Shown piece by piece: positions 1 through 7,560 of a stretch of DNA of 64,000 bases; the first letter of the stretch is position 1; every line of letters begins with the position of its first letter. A program made the position numbers and the translations under genes. The DNA lies in the NCBI GenBank assembly GCA_900066355.1, contig FMEL01000005.1, positions 170,737 to 234,736 on the forward strand, written 5' to 3'. The notes beneath the pieces are model-generated. The model made no database searches, was not told the origin of the DNA, and saw nothing but the letters and a program-made list of their open reading frames with translations. This DNA is from an uncultured Ruminococcus sp. GTDB taxonomy: Bacteria > Bacillota > Clostridia > Lachnospirales > Lachnospiraceae.

Positions 1-1
1 A

Positions 2-601
2 AATATGCGTGACGAAAACGGACAGGTTACCGGAAAGCTTAAAGGCTATAACACTGACGGTATGGGATACTGGCAGGGACTCAAAGAAGAAGGCATTGAT
101 TTCAAAGGAATGAAGATGGTTCTGATCGGAACCGGCGGAGCTGCAACTGCAATCGCTGTACGTGGTGCTCTTGACGGAATCGCAGAGATCGAAATCTTCA
201 ACATTAAAGATAAATTCTACAGCCGTGGAGAAGAAATCGTTGATCTGATCAACAAAAACACAAACTGCAAGGCTACTATGAATGACCTTGCAGATCATGA
301 TCTCCTCAAAGAAAAAATGCACGCAGCAGATCTTTTCTGTGATGCAACAGGTGTAGGTATGCACCCACTGGAAGATCTTTCCAACATCCCGGATACTTCT
401 TTCTTCAAGAAAGACCTGATCGTAACAGATACTGTTTATGCACCACGCGAAACTGTTATGATGAAACAGGCAAAAGAAGCAGGATGCGAAAAAGTTTACA
501 ATGGTATGAGCATGATGCTGTTCCAGGCACTGATCGCCATCAAACTTTACACAGGAAAAGACACACCGATAGATTACATGAAAGAAAAACTTGGAATCTA
601 A
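2..601 (+). CDS. ydiB: Quinate/shikimate dehydrogenase, YdiB-like (5' end outside window)
   Basis: This is the C-terminal two thirds of an NAD(P)-dependent quinate/shikimate dehydrogenase; the reading frame is open to the left edge, so the true start lies outside. The TDGMGYW segment carries the substrate-binding Asp of the family, and IGTGGAATAI is the glycine-rich dinucleotide loop. The following NIKDKFYSRGEEI stretch and the YTGKDTPIDYMKEKLG ending resemble E. coli YdiB more than AroE. The product would interconvert quinate or shikimate with their 3-dehydro forms. A second full-length copy lies 1.5 kb downstream. Two adjacent copies suggest catabolic use of quinate/shikimate rather than aromatic biosynthesis; that is inference. 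A good hairpin terminator follows. Confidence 0.88.
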   Translation, partial: NMRDENGQVTGKLKGYNTDGMGYWQGLKEEGIDFKGMKMVLIGTGGAATAIAVRGALDGIAEIEIFNIKDKFYSRGEEIVDLINKNTNCKATMNDLADHDLLKEKMHAADLFCDATGVGMHPLEDLSNIPDTSFFKKDLIVTDTVYAPRETVMMKQAKEAGCEKVYNGMSMMLFQALIAIKLYTGKDTPIDYMKEKLGI

Positions 602-663
602 GTAATCTCAGATTCTGAACATATTTTTGAAGACTCTCCCTTGAGTCGTGAAAATCCATAAGG

Positions 664-698
664 ACTGCGCACTGACATGAAGCCGGTGCGCGGTTTTT
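664..698 (+). terminator. Rho-independent terminator after first ydiB
   Basis: A 9-bp stem (664-672 with 686-694, one G-U pair) is followed by a run of five T. It ends the transcript of the partial dehydrogenase. Confidence 0.85.
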
Positions 699-748
699 AC
701 GTTACAGGAAATTACTCCGTAATGTTCCAGCTTATGCGCTGAAAAATG

Positions 749-777
749 TTGACATCTGATTCACAGGAGAATACTAT
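749..777 (+). promoter_or_regulatory. Promoter for the HAD phosphatase
   Basis: TTGACA at 749-754, a 17-bp spacer and TACTAT at 772-777, about 40 bases before the chosen start. Confidence 0.6.
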
Positions 778-815
778 GAAATCTATCGGTGCTTTATTTT
801 GGGAGGAGAATTCAA

Positions 816-1610
816 ATGATAAAACTTGTTGTCAGTGATGTAGACGGTACTCTCGTGAAGGATGGAACGCTGAAAATCAATCCGGAGTACATGGATGTTA
901 TAAAGAAACTGAGAAAAAAAGGAGTTTACTTTGCAGTATGCTCGGGCAGACAGTACAGCAGCGAAAGCCAGCTTTTTGCGCCGGTAAAAGACCAGATCTT
1001 TTTTGTATCAGACGGCGGGACACTGATCCGTACTTCAGAAAAAATACTGAAGATCCATACACTGCCGGACGAGATCTGGAAGAACATGGCCAAAATGGTT
1101 AAGACAGAGCTGCCGGAATGTGATTATTTTATTTCGGGACCGGACAGATGTTTTGCGGAAAATTCCGAAAGTAAAATGTTTTGTTGGCTGAGAGATTCCT
1201 ATGGATATGATATCCATGAGGTTTCGGATATGATGCATCTTGAAGGTGAGCAGATCATGAAGATTGCGGTGTATCATCCGGAACGATGCGAAGAACTTTG
1301 TGCACCGGTTTTTACACCATACTGGAAAGACAAGATAAATCTTGCGGCAGCCGGAAAAGAATGGATGGACGGAACACCGCTTGGTGCCGATAAACGAAGT
1401 GCGGTGGCATTTCTTCAGGAATATCTGGGGATATCACCGGAAGAAACCTGCGCTTTTGGGGATAACATAAATGATATTGCAATGCTGAAAGATTCAGGAT
1501 TCAGCTATGCAGTGGCAAATGCCAGAGATGAAGTCCGCATGGCAGCAAAAGCCGTATGCCCGTCTTATGCAGAAGATGGTGTGCTGAGTGTATTGAAAAC
1601 GTTGCTGTAA
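816..1610 (+). CDS. HAD-superfamily sugar-phosphatase-like hydrolase (Cof type)
   Basis: A 264-residue cytosolic phosphatase of the Cof/HAD-IIB class. Motif I is DVDGTL near the N terminus with the nucleophile Asp, motif II is the Ser in CSGRQ, the conserved Lys sits in GADKRSAV, and motif IV is GDNINDIAML. These enzymes remove phosphate from sugar phosphates, flavin phosphates and similar small metabolites; the substrate cannot be read from the sequence. The ATG at 816 is chosen because GGGAGGAG lies at a good distance before it, while the earlier in-frame ATG at 789 has no ribosome site. It has its own promoter and is monocistronic, between two dehydrogenase genes. Confidence 0.88.
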   Translation: MIKLVVSDVDGTLVKDGTLKINPEYMDVIKKLRKKGVYFAVCSGRQYSSESQLFAPVKDQIFFVSDGGTLIRTSEKILKIHTLPDEIWKNMAKMVKTELPECDYFISGPDRCFAENSESKMFCWLRDSYGYDIHEVSDMMHLEGEQIMKIAVYHPERCEELCAPVFTPYWKDKINLAAAGKEWMDGTPLGADKRSAVAFLQEYLGISPEETCAFGDNINDIAMLKDSGFSYAVANARDEVRMAAKAVCPSYAEDGVLSVLKTLL

Positions 1611-1693
1611 ACGGTGAATTGATAGATTTTACTGAAATATGATTTCCAGACAAATACTAAAGCTATTTATAAAAAATAACAGAACTAGGCATA

Positions 1694-1722
1694 TTGATTT
1701 ACAGAAACACATATGCTATAAT
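1694..1722 (+). promoter_or_regulatory. Strong promoter for the small antisense-like RNA
   Basis: TTGATT at 1694-1699, a 17-bp spacer and a perfect TATAAT at 1717-1722, with a TG extension at 1714-1715. No open reading frame of note follows; the transcript would start near 1729 and end at the terminator 70 bases on. Confidence 0.75.
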
Positions 1723-1728
1723 TGCCAT

Positions 1729-1800
1729 AGGCAAAAAGATATGATTATTTCAATGCAAGGCAAAAGCCCTCAGAGCGGCAACTCTGGGGGCTTTCTTTTT
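1729..1800 (+). ncRNA. Candidate antitoxin RNA of a type I toxin-antitoxin locus
   Basis: A predicted ~70-nt RNA bounded by a strong promoter and an intrinsic terminator. Its 5' part, 1733-1761, is an imperfect direct copy of plus-strand bases 1903-1931. It shares 14 identical bases, then TTCAATG, then AAGGC, separated by small indels. Because the peptide gene at 1838-1924 is read from the minus strand, this RNA is antisense to that gene's ribosome site, TTG start and first codons. The arrangement of two convergent RNAs, shared terminator and complementarity from direct repeats is that of the enterococcal par (Fst/RNAII) system. The role as antitoxin is inference; the promoter, repeat and terminator are visible. 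Confidence 0.7.
1763..1798. terminator. Bidirectional terminator shared by the toxin and antitoxin RNAs
   Basis: A 13-bp stem (1763-1775 with 1782-1794, one G-U pair) with a 6-base loop. The plus strand continues with a T-rich tract and the minus strand with TTTT, so it can end both convergent transcripts. Confidence 0.8.
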
Positions 1801-1837
1801 GTGCTTTTTACGGTGCACTAACTGAGGCTAGCTGCTG

Positions 1838-1924
1838 TTATTCATCGCCGTCTAACCATTTGATGATGTAGTGGCAGGCTACACCAGCCGCAACAGCGAC
1901 TAAAAAAGATATGATTGGATTCAA
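1838..1924 (-). CDS. Small hydrophobic peptide, candidate type I toxin (28 residues)
   Basis: A TTG-initiated 28-codon gene with the ribosome site GGGGGG (1931-1936) six bases before the start. The peptide begins MNPIISFLVAVAAGVA, a single membrane-spanning stretch, and ends HYIIKWLDGDE, a short polar tail with a Lys-Trp pair. Length and layout fit Fst/TxpA-like or holin-like type I toxins, which damage the membrane when overproduced. I know similar tiny hydrophobic proteins ending in KWLD from gut Firmicutes but cannot name a family. An extended -10 promoter lies 45 bases upstream on the minus strand. The convergent RNA at 1729-1800 could pair with its start region. Function is inferred from architecture. 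Confidence 0.68.
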   Translation of the reverse strand: MNPIISFLVAVAAGVACHYIIKWLDGDE

Positions 1925-1968
1925 TGAAGGCCCCCCTTTCCGTTGCAGATTGGGGCAGCAACATAGTA

Positions 1969-1997
1969 AGTATATCATGGCTTAGAACAAATTGGAA
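1969..1997 (-). promoter_or_regulatory. Promoter of the small peptide gene
   Basis: TATACT on the minus strand (1974 to 1969) preceded by TG with one base between, an extended -10. The -35 position is weak. It predicts a start near 1962 and a 5' leader of about 38 bases. Confidence 0.5.
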
Positions 1998-2053
1998 CAT
2001 ACAGGACTGACTAATATACAAATTTGTCATAGCGAACATAGCAAAACGCAGTC

Positions 2054-2082
2054 TTGCTTTATCACTTTAAATCGTGTATAAT
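2054..2082 (+). promoter_or_regulatory. Promoter for the second ydiB
   Basis: TTGCTT at 2054-2059, a 17-bp spacer and TATAAT at 2077-2082, 62 bases before the start codon. Confidence 0.65.
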
Positions 2083-2144
2083 AAACCACATGTAGAGGCG
2101 AGAGGAAATTGCCAAATTTTTAGACGCGGAAAGGAAAATGGATT

Positions 2145-3011
2145 ATGTCAAAACATATCACAGGACACACCGGATTATTATGTTTACTTGGAAGCCCGGT
2201 CGCACACAGCGTTTCCCCGGAAATGCACAACGAAGCATGCGATCAGCTCGGACTGGATTATACATATCTTGCATTTGACGTACCGGAGGATAAAATGCCG
2301 GAAGCTGTTCAGGGACTTCGCACAATGGGAGCCAGAGGCTGGAACATCACCATGCCGGGCAAAAACATCATGTGTAAACTTGCTGATAAAGTATCTCCTG
2401 CATCTGAAATCTCCGGAGCATGTAATACGATCGTCAATGACAATGGCGTACTGACAGCTTACACAACAGACGGTGTTGGATTTATGAGAGCCGTTGCAGA
2501 GAATGGTGTCGACATCATTGGCAAAAAGATGACACTTCTCGGTGCCGGCGGAGCTGCAACAGCAATCCTTGTACAGGCCGCACTGGATGGCGTAGCTGAG
2601 ATCAACGTATTCAACGTAAGAGATAATTTCTTTAGCAGAGCAGAAGAGATCGTTGCCAAATTAAATGAGCGTACAGAATGCAAAGTTACTCTGCATGATT
2701 TTGATGATCCGGAAATCCTCCGTGCATCCATCGCAGATAGTGTAATCCTTGTAAATGGTACTTCCGTAGGTATGGCACCAAACGTAGACAGAACGATCAT
2801 CACCGATACCAGCATGTTCCACAAAGATTTGTTTGTGTTTGACGTAATCTATAATCCGCAGGAGACAAGACTTCTCCGCGAAGCAAAAGAAGCCGGATGC
2901 AAAACCGGAAATGGTATGTACATGCTTCTGTATCAGGGAGCTGCTTCCTTTAAACTGTGGACCGGAGAAGAAATGCCGGTTGAGATCATCAAGGAGAAAT
3001 ATTTTTCATAA
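2145..3011 (+). CDS. ydiB: Quinate/shikimate dehydrogenase, YdiB-like
   Basis: A complete 288-residue dehydrogenase of the shikimate/quinate family. SPVAHSVSPEMHNEA (residues 17-31) is the substrate-binding motif, NITMPGK holds the catalytic Lys73, TTDGVGF the paired Asp109, and LGAGGAATA (132-140) the nucleotide loop. The MP-x-K form of the catalytic motif, the FFSRAEEIVAKLNERTEC stretch and the LWTGEEMPVEIIKEK ending match E. coli YdiB, which accepts both quinate and shikimate with NAD or NADP. Length is normal (YdiB is 288 residues). The gene has its own promoter and terminator and is the second such gene in 3 kb. Assignment of family is firm; the preferred substrate is open. Confidence 0.93.
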   Translation: MSKHITGHTGLLCLLGSPVAHSVSPEMHNEACDQLGLDYTYLAFDVPEDKMPEAVQGLRTMGARGWNITMPGKNIMCKLADKVSPASEISGACNTIVNDNGVLTAYTTDGVGFMRAVAENGVDIIGKKMTLLGAGGAATAILVQAALDGVAEINVFNVRDNFFSRAEEIVAKLNERTECKVTLHDFDDPEILRASIADSVILVNGTSVGMAPNVDRTIITDTSMFHKDLFVFDVIYNPQETRLLREAKEAGCKTGNGMYMLLYQGAASFKLWTGEEMPVEIIKEKYFS

Positions 3012-3024
3012 AAATTATAAGAAT

Positions 3025-3068
3025 AGCAGGATATCTGCTCCATATGAGAGAAGAATCCTGCTGTTTTT
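3025..3068 (+). terminator. Terminator after ydiB
   Basis: Stem of 8 bp (3025-3032 with 3055-3062), a long loop, then five T after one G. It lies between the convergent ydiB and dapF genes. Confidence 0.6.
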
Positions 3069-3076
3069 ATGCCTTT

Positions 3077-3934
3077 TTATTTCTCCAGAAATGTCACATC
3101 AATCTCTCCATCAAATACAGTCGTTGCCGGGCCGGTCATGTATACGAGATTTTCCTGGCGGTTCCACAGGATCTGCAGGTCACCGCCAAGCAGTTTTACG
3201 GTAACCGGCTTGTCCTCATCTACCAGTCCATTCAGAGTGGAAGCAACAGCAACTGCACATGCTCCCGTGCCGCAGGCAAGTGTCTCACCGGAACCACGTT
3301 CCCAGACACGCATCTGGAGTGTATGGCGATCGATGACCTTTACAAATTCGGTATTGATACGATCCGGGAAATCAATATGATTTTCGAATTTCGGACCGAG
3401 CTTTTCGATATCAAGGTTTTTCAGGTCATCCATGTATACGATTGCATGTGGGTTTCCCATAGAGACAGCAGTGATACGGTAAGTCTCACCATCCACATTC
3501 AGAGGTTCATTGATTACCTGTTCTTTGGTAGAGACAACCGGAATCTGTCTGGAAGTCAGGATCGGTGCGCCCATATTGACTTTTACAAGAGCAACCTTGC
3601 CATCCTCGCCGAGGGTCAGATCCAGATATTTGATTCCGCTCTTTGTGGCAACGGAAATGCTTGTCTTATTGACAATGCCGTAGTCGTAGGCATATTTTGC
3701 GACACAGCGAATGCCGTTTCCGCACATGGCGCCCTGAGAACCGTCCAGATTGTACATATCCATTTCGCAGTCTGCGACATCGGATGGTTTGATCAGAATC
3801 AGTCCGTCTGAACCGATACCGAAATGACGGTCACTGACAAATTTTGCGACAGCAGACGGATTAGTGACGGTCTCCTCAAAACAGTTTACATATACGTAAT
3901 CGTTGCCGATTCCATGCATTTTTGTAAATTTCAT
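3077..3934 (-). CDS. dapF: Diaminopimelate epimerase
   Basis: Converts LL- to meso-diaminopimelate, for lysine synthesis and for the peptidoglycan cross-linking residue. The 285-residue protein has the duplicated fold: the first catalytic Cys71 lies in MCGNGIRC, the second, Cys221, in ACGTGACA, and the start MKFTKMHGIGNDY is typical. An AGGAGG ribosome site lies nine bases before the ATG. It is downstream of hydF on the same strand with a 186-base gap, so joint transcription is possible but not shown. It agrees with the DAP-type MurE encoded later in this window. Confidence 0.97.
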   Translation of the reverse strand: MKFTKMHGIGNDYVYVNCFEETVTNPSAVAKFVSDRHFGIGSDGLILIKPSDVADCEMDMYNLDGSQGAMCGNGIRCVAKYAYDYGIVNKTSISVATKSGIKYLDLTLGEDGKVALVKVNMGAPILTSRQIPVVSTKEQVINEPLNVDGETYRITAVSMGNPHAIVYMDDLKNLDIEKLGPKFENHIDFPDRINTEFVKVIDRHTLQMRVWERGSGETLACGTGACAVAVASTLNGLVDEDKPVTVKLLGGDLQILWNRQENLVYMTGPATTVFDGEIDVTFLEK

Positions 3935-4120
3935 AAAATAAATCCTCCTATTTAAATAAATATTCTCCCTGAAAAATAGATCCCTTTTATAAAAAGGCGG
4001 TCTGCAAAATTATATCTGGCTTTTTCTTACGAGTTTCCAGTATAACCCCAAAATGTTATGTCTTTGTGAAACTAAGTTAAAATTTTTCCAGTCATTTTAG
4101 AAACGGAATATAAACAAACC

Positions 4121-5347
4121 TTAAACCAGTTTCTGCATCTCCGGGAATGGTCCGAGACTCCTTTTCAGAATTCCGGTCACTTGCGCGATCAAAAGACCAT
4201 AGTTTGTGATCGGAACACCCTGATCATGGCAGCAGGCGATGCGATATTTCATTTCGCGTTCATTCAGCATACAGCCACCGCAGTGAACAACCATTTTATA
4301 GGAAGAAACATCGTCAGGAAATTCCGTGCCGGAAGTAAATTCAAACACAGGTTTCTTTCCTGTGTAGTTTCGAATCCAGTCCGGAATCTTGCAGGTTCCG
4401 ATGTCTCCGCACTGGCGATGGTGTGTACAGCCTTCTGCAATTAAAATACGATCGTCGTCCTGAATGGAAGAAAGTGCAGCCACACCTTCAAGTTGTGTTT
4501 CCAGTTCACCTTTATATCTTGAAAAAAGAATCGAAAAAGAAGTTAAAGTGATATTTTCCGGTACATCCTTTGAAACACGGGCAAACGCCTGACTGTCTGT
4601 AACGACCAGCTTCGGACAGACACCCTGTGACAGAAAATGATCCAGAGTGCTTTTTAACTCGGTGTCCCGCACAACAAGTGACAATGCTCCCCGTTCCAGA
4701 ATATCGCGGATTGTCTGCTGTTGTGGCAGAATCAGGCGGCCTTTTGGTGCGGCTTTGTCGATTGGGACAACAAGAATGACGAGATCCAGCGGTTCGATCA
4801 GGTCCTGAATCAGCGGATATTTGTGCGTGTCTTCAGGCTTTAGCGTGGCGATTTTTTCTTTTAATTCCTGAATGTTCATGCCATCTGCGGCGCTGACCAG
4901 AACTTCGCCTGACCGGACGGACATGGCAAGATCTTTGATTTCTTCGCCGGAAAGCAGATCGATTTTATTATAAACAACCAGATAAGGAATCCCTTTTTCA
5001 TGAAAACGATGCAGCAGGGCAAGTTCTTCCTCACCTTTACCGGTTGTACTGTCGACAACCAGAATCGCAATGTCGGTCTTATTCAGTACCTGATAGCTTT
5101 TGCGGACGCGAAGTGCACCAAGTTCTCCTTCATCGTCAATCCCGGGAGTGTCAATGATCATGACAGGACCAAGCGGCAGAAGTTCCATGGTCTTGTATAC
5201 GGGGTCAGTCGTTGTACCCCGAACAGACGAAACAATGGCAAGATCCTGCCCGGTTATGGCATTGATGACACTTGATTTTCCGGCATTTCTTTTTCCAAAA
5301 AAACTGATATGTACCCGTTCAGATGCGGGTGTCTGATTCATTCCCAT
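4121..5347 (-). CDS. hydF: [FeFe]-hydrogenase H-cluster maturation GTPase HydF
   Basis: HydF is the scaffold and carrier that assembles the two-iron part of the [FeFe]-hydrogenase active site and delivers it to the hydrogenase. The 408-residue protein has an N-terminal GTPase domain: P-loop GKRNAGKS (18-25), DTPG (66-69) and NKID (127-130). The C-terminal Fe-S site shows the HydF pattern: Cys307-x-His309, then HCGGC with His355, Cys356 and Cys359. The partners hydE and hydG are not in the window. It implies hydrogen-evolving fermentation. It has an AGGAGG site and a plausible promoter of its own, divergent from the amino acid transporter. Confidence 0.95.
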   Translation of the reverse strand: MGMNQTPASERVHISFFGKRNAGKSSVINAITGQDLAIVSSVRGTTTDPVYKTMELLPLGPVMIIDTPGIDDEGELGALRVRKSYQVLNKTDIAILVVDSTTGKGEEELALLHRFHEKGIPYLVVYNKIDLLSGEEIKDLAMSVRSGEVLVSAADGMNIQELKEKIATLKPEDTHKYPLIQDLIEPLDLVILVVPIDKAAPKGRLILPQQQTIRDILERGALSLVVRDTELKSTLDHFLSQGVCPKLVVTDSQAFARVSKDVPENITLTSFSILFSRYKGELETQLEGVAALSSIQDDDRILIAEGCTHHRQCGDIGTCKIPDWIRNYTGKKPVFEFTSGTEFPDDVSSYKMVVHCGGCMLNEREMKYRIACCHDQGVPITNYGLLIAQVTGILKRSLGPFPEMQKLV

Positions 5348-5445
5348 AGAGCAGACCTCCTTAGTTTAAGACAAAAGGAACACATTACCTCCATACTTCA
5401 GCACGGAAAATTTAACACGATAAAATGTGAAAGTATATAACCATT

Positions 5446-5474
5446 ATTATATGGAAATTATTGTGGATATGCAA
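5446..5474 (-). promoter_or_regulatory. hydF promoter
   Basis: On the minus strand TTGCAT, a 17-bp spacer and a perfect TATAAT (5451 to 5446), about 100 bases before the hydF start. Confidence 0.55.
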
Positions 5475-5578
5475 GCAGAAGTCCTGAGATGAATAAAAAA
5501 AAACGGCTTTTATGTATTTTAACAAGGTAAAAAGGGAATACATTAAAAAATTTGTATACTTATAAAGGAAAGTATTGC

Positions 5579-5606
5579 TTGTAATTTTGAAATAGTGTGA
5601 TACAAT
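5579..5606 (+). promoter_or_regulatory. Promoter of the polar amino acid transporter operon
   Basis: TTGTAA at 5579-5584, a 16-bp spacer and TACAAT at 5601-5606 with a TG extension one base before it. Start predicted near 5613. Confidence 0.6.
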
Positions 5607-5624
5607 AAGAAAAATGAAAAGAAA

Positions 5625-5644
5625 TTATGCATTTTCATGCATAA
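5625..5644 (+). promoter_or_regulatory. Candidate operator: 20-bp inverted repeat in the 5' leader
   Basis: TTATGCA, six bases, TGCATAA: perfect 7-bp arms, just downstream of the predicted transcription start and upstream of the ribosome site. It is too A/T-rich and short for a terminator. It could bind a repressor; the regulator is unknown. Confidence 0.4.
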
Positions 5645-5677
5645 ATATTCTCAAGGAAAATCGAGGAGGAAGAGAAG

Positions 5678-6535
5678 ATGAACTTAAAGAAAATTACAGC
5701 AATTATGATTGGTGCAGTTATGGCTGTTTCTATGGCAGTTCCGGCAATGGCTGATGATAAGGTAGAGACTGTTACAGATGGTAAGCTTACAGTTGCAACA
5801 AGCCCGGACTTCGCACCATATGAATTTTATTCAATCGATGAAGATGGTAACCCGACACTTTCCGGATTTGATATGGATCTGGCTCAGTACATCGCAGACA
5901 AGATGGGACTGGAACTGGAAGTAGTTCCGATGGACTTCGACGGTGTATTAAGCGAGCTTTCACAGAAAAACGTTGACCTTGGCATGGCAGGTCTTTCACC
6001 GGATCCGGCTCGTGCAGATGCTATGGAGTTTTCAGATCTGTATTACAAGGGCGGACAGTCTTTCGTAACAGTAAAAGACAAAGCTGATCAGTTCAAGACT
6101 CTTGAAGATGCAAACAATAAAGATTACTCCATCGGAGCACAGACCGGTTCTATCCAGCTTGACCTTGCAAACGAAAATACTCCGGATGCAGACATCGTAT
6201 CTCTGCCAAAGGTTACAGACCTTATCACAGAGCTTCTTACAGGTAAAATGGATGGCGCATTCATCGAGACAGCAGTAGCAGAAAGCTATCAGAAAAACTA
6301 TCCGGATCTTGAAATCGTATGCGACGTACCATATGATACAGAAGGTTCTGCAATTGGTGTTGCCAAAGGAAATGAAGAACTTCTCAAAGCTGTAAACGAA
6401 GCAATCGCAGATGCTCTTGAGGATGGTTCCATGGACAAATTCATCGCAGATGCAACAGAGCTTGCAGCAGGTCAGACATATGAAGGAACACTGGACGCAA
6501 ACGGTGCAGTTCCGGAAGCAGACGACGCTGAATAA
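5678..6535 (+). CDS. Polar amino acid ABC transporter, substrate-binding protein
   Basis: The extracellular solute receptor of a histidine/glutamine/arginine-type importer, SBP family 3. After a Sec signal peptide (about residues 1-26, ending AVPAMA before DDK) the mature domain shows the family pattern KLTVATSPDFAPYEF, then GFDMDLAQYIADKMG and VDLGMAGLSPDPAR. There is no lipobox Cys, so the protein would not be lipid-anchored, unlike most Gram-positive binding proteins. The C terminus is a short Asp/Glu-rich tail. An AGGAGG site supports the ATG. The permease and ATPase genes follow. The exact amino acid cannot be called. Confidence 0.92.
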   Translation: MNLKKITAIMIGAVMAVSMAVPAMADDKVETVTDGKLTVATSPDFAPYEFYSIDEDGNPTLSGFDMDLAQYIADKMGLELEVVPMDFDGVLSELSQKNVDLGMAGLSPDPARADAMEFSDLYYKGGQSFVTVKDKADQFKTLEDANNKDYSIGAQTGSIQLDLANENTPDADIVSLPKVTDLITELLTGKMDGAFIETAVAESYQKNYPDLEIVCDVPYDTEGSAIGVAKGNEELLKAVNEAIADALEDGSMDKFIADATELAAGQTYEGTLDANGAVPEADDAE

Positions 6536-6614
6536 TCCAGACCGATTTTGAGTCATATAAAGTGATACAGAGAGCCGCCACTGGCTGCTTCTCTCGCATA
6601 CTTTGGCATAAATA

Positions 6615-6648
6615 ATGGATTCCTGCCCGTTTGGGGGCAGGAATCCAT
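6615..6648 (+). other. Stable intercistronic hairpin after the binding-protein gene
   Basis: A perfect 14-bp stem (6615-6628 with 6635-6648) with a 6-base loop and no T tract after it. Such hairpins after binding-protein genes often protect the upstream mRNA or reduce read-through, giving more receptor than permease. Confidence 0.65.
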
Positions 6649-6730
6649 ATTGTCGTTCAAAGGTAATATTTATATGGTGGATAAAAGTAATCTGCAACAG
6701 AGGATTATTGTTTATCTGTCCGTTATTTTC

Positions 6731-6739
6731 TGCTATAAT
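6731..6739 (+). promoter_or_regulatory. Secondary promoter before the permease gene
   Basis: TGCTATAAT, an extended -10 with a perfect hexamer, 35 bases before the permease start. The -35 region is weak. Confidence 0.5.
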
Positions 6740-6774
6740 ACATAAGAATTAACGATATCATGAAAGGAGTTTTT

Positions 6775-7560
6775 ATGGACAGTTTTATTAAATTATCCAA
6801 TTTTGGCAAAATTGCCCCATATGCACAGTTATTCAGACAGGGCCTCCTCGTAACCGTACTGCTGTCGTTGTTTACGGTTGCTATTGGTTTTGTACTTGCG
6901 CTGATCCTTGCGCTGATGCGTATGTCAAACATTCGTCCGTTCCGTGCCCTTGCGGTAGACCGTAATGGACATCTGAGAGAGGGAGGACCGCTGGTATGGC
7001 TGTCCAAATTCAATCCCCTTTCTTTTATAGCAACTGCTTACGTAGAAATACTTCGTTCCACCCCGGTACTGGTACAGATTTTTATCATCTACTACGGTGT
7101 GTTCGGAATGATCGATCTTCCGTCTTTCCAGATGTTTGGATTTATTAAGTTTAACCGTTTCTTCCCGGGTGTTGTTGCACTTGGTATGAACTCCGGTGCA
7201 TATCTCTGTGAGATCATCCGTGCCGGAATCCAGTCCATCGATCAGGGACAGACAGAAGCCGCACGTTCTCTGGGGCTTTCCCAGACTATGAACCTGCGCT
7301 ATATCATTCTTCCGCAGGCACTCAAAAATATCCTTCCGGCAATCGCAAACGAATTCGTTGTTATCATCAAGGAATCTGCGATCACTTATACCATCGGTGT
7401 TCAGGATATCATGTCTGCCGTAAACGCAGTCAAGGGAGCAACCTTTATCATCATCGAGCCGCTGCTTGTTGCGACAGCAATTTATTTCTGTCTGTGCTTC
7501 CCGACCTCCAAACTGATTGCATATTTTGAAAGGAGAATGAGCCATGGCGACAAGCGATAG
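6775..7560 (+). CDS. Polar amino acid ABC transporter, permease
   Basis: Membrane subunit of the importer, 261 residues, of the HisMQ/GlnP class. Hydrophobic spans are visible at [20 protein letters not shown], in the [19 protein letters not shown] region and near the C terminus. The EAA loop that contacts the ATPase is [10 protein letters not shown]...LPQAL. About 20-25 extra residues ([19 protein letters not shown]) lie between the first and second spans, where most relatives go straight into the VE-x-x-R-x-T-P motif. The ATG at 6775 is chosen because AAAGGAG lies five bases before it; the in-frame ATG at 6760 overlaps that site. It overlaps the ATPase gene by 17 bases. Confidence 0.92.
   Translation: MDSFIKLSNFGKIAPYAQLFRQGLLVTVLLSLFTVAIGFVLALILALMRMSNIRPFRALAVDRNGHLREGGPLVWLSKFNPLSFIATAYVEILRSTPVLVQIFIIYYGVFGMIDLPSFQMFGFIKFNRFFPGVVALGMNSGAYLCEIIRAGIQSIDQGQTEAARSLGLSQTMNLRYIILPQALKNILPAIANEFVVIIKESAITYTIGVQDIMSAVNAVKGATFIIIEPLLVATAIYFCLCFPTSKLIAYFERRMSHGDKR

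Noticed and set aside
1842..2039. A 65-codon minus-strand open frame overlapping the small peptide gene
   Set aside because: It has no good ribosome site, gives a Cys/His-rich unstructured product and shares its DNA with the 28-codon frame, which has a proper ribosome site, start and membrane-like sequence.
2459..2824. Open frame antisense to ydiB
   Set aside because: It is the complement of a well-supported conserved gene, has no ribosome site and a low-complexity product.
3969..4020. TATAAT-like sequence upstream of dapF as a promoter
   Set aside because: No acceptable -35 at the right distance on the minus strand; dapF may be read from hydF.
4360..4375. GTTTCGAATCC, resembling a tRNA T-loop
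   Set aside because: It lies inside hydF coding sequence and no acceptor stem or anticodon arm can be formed around it.
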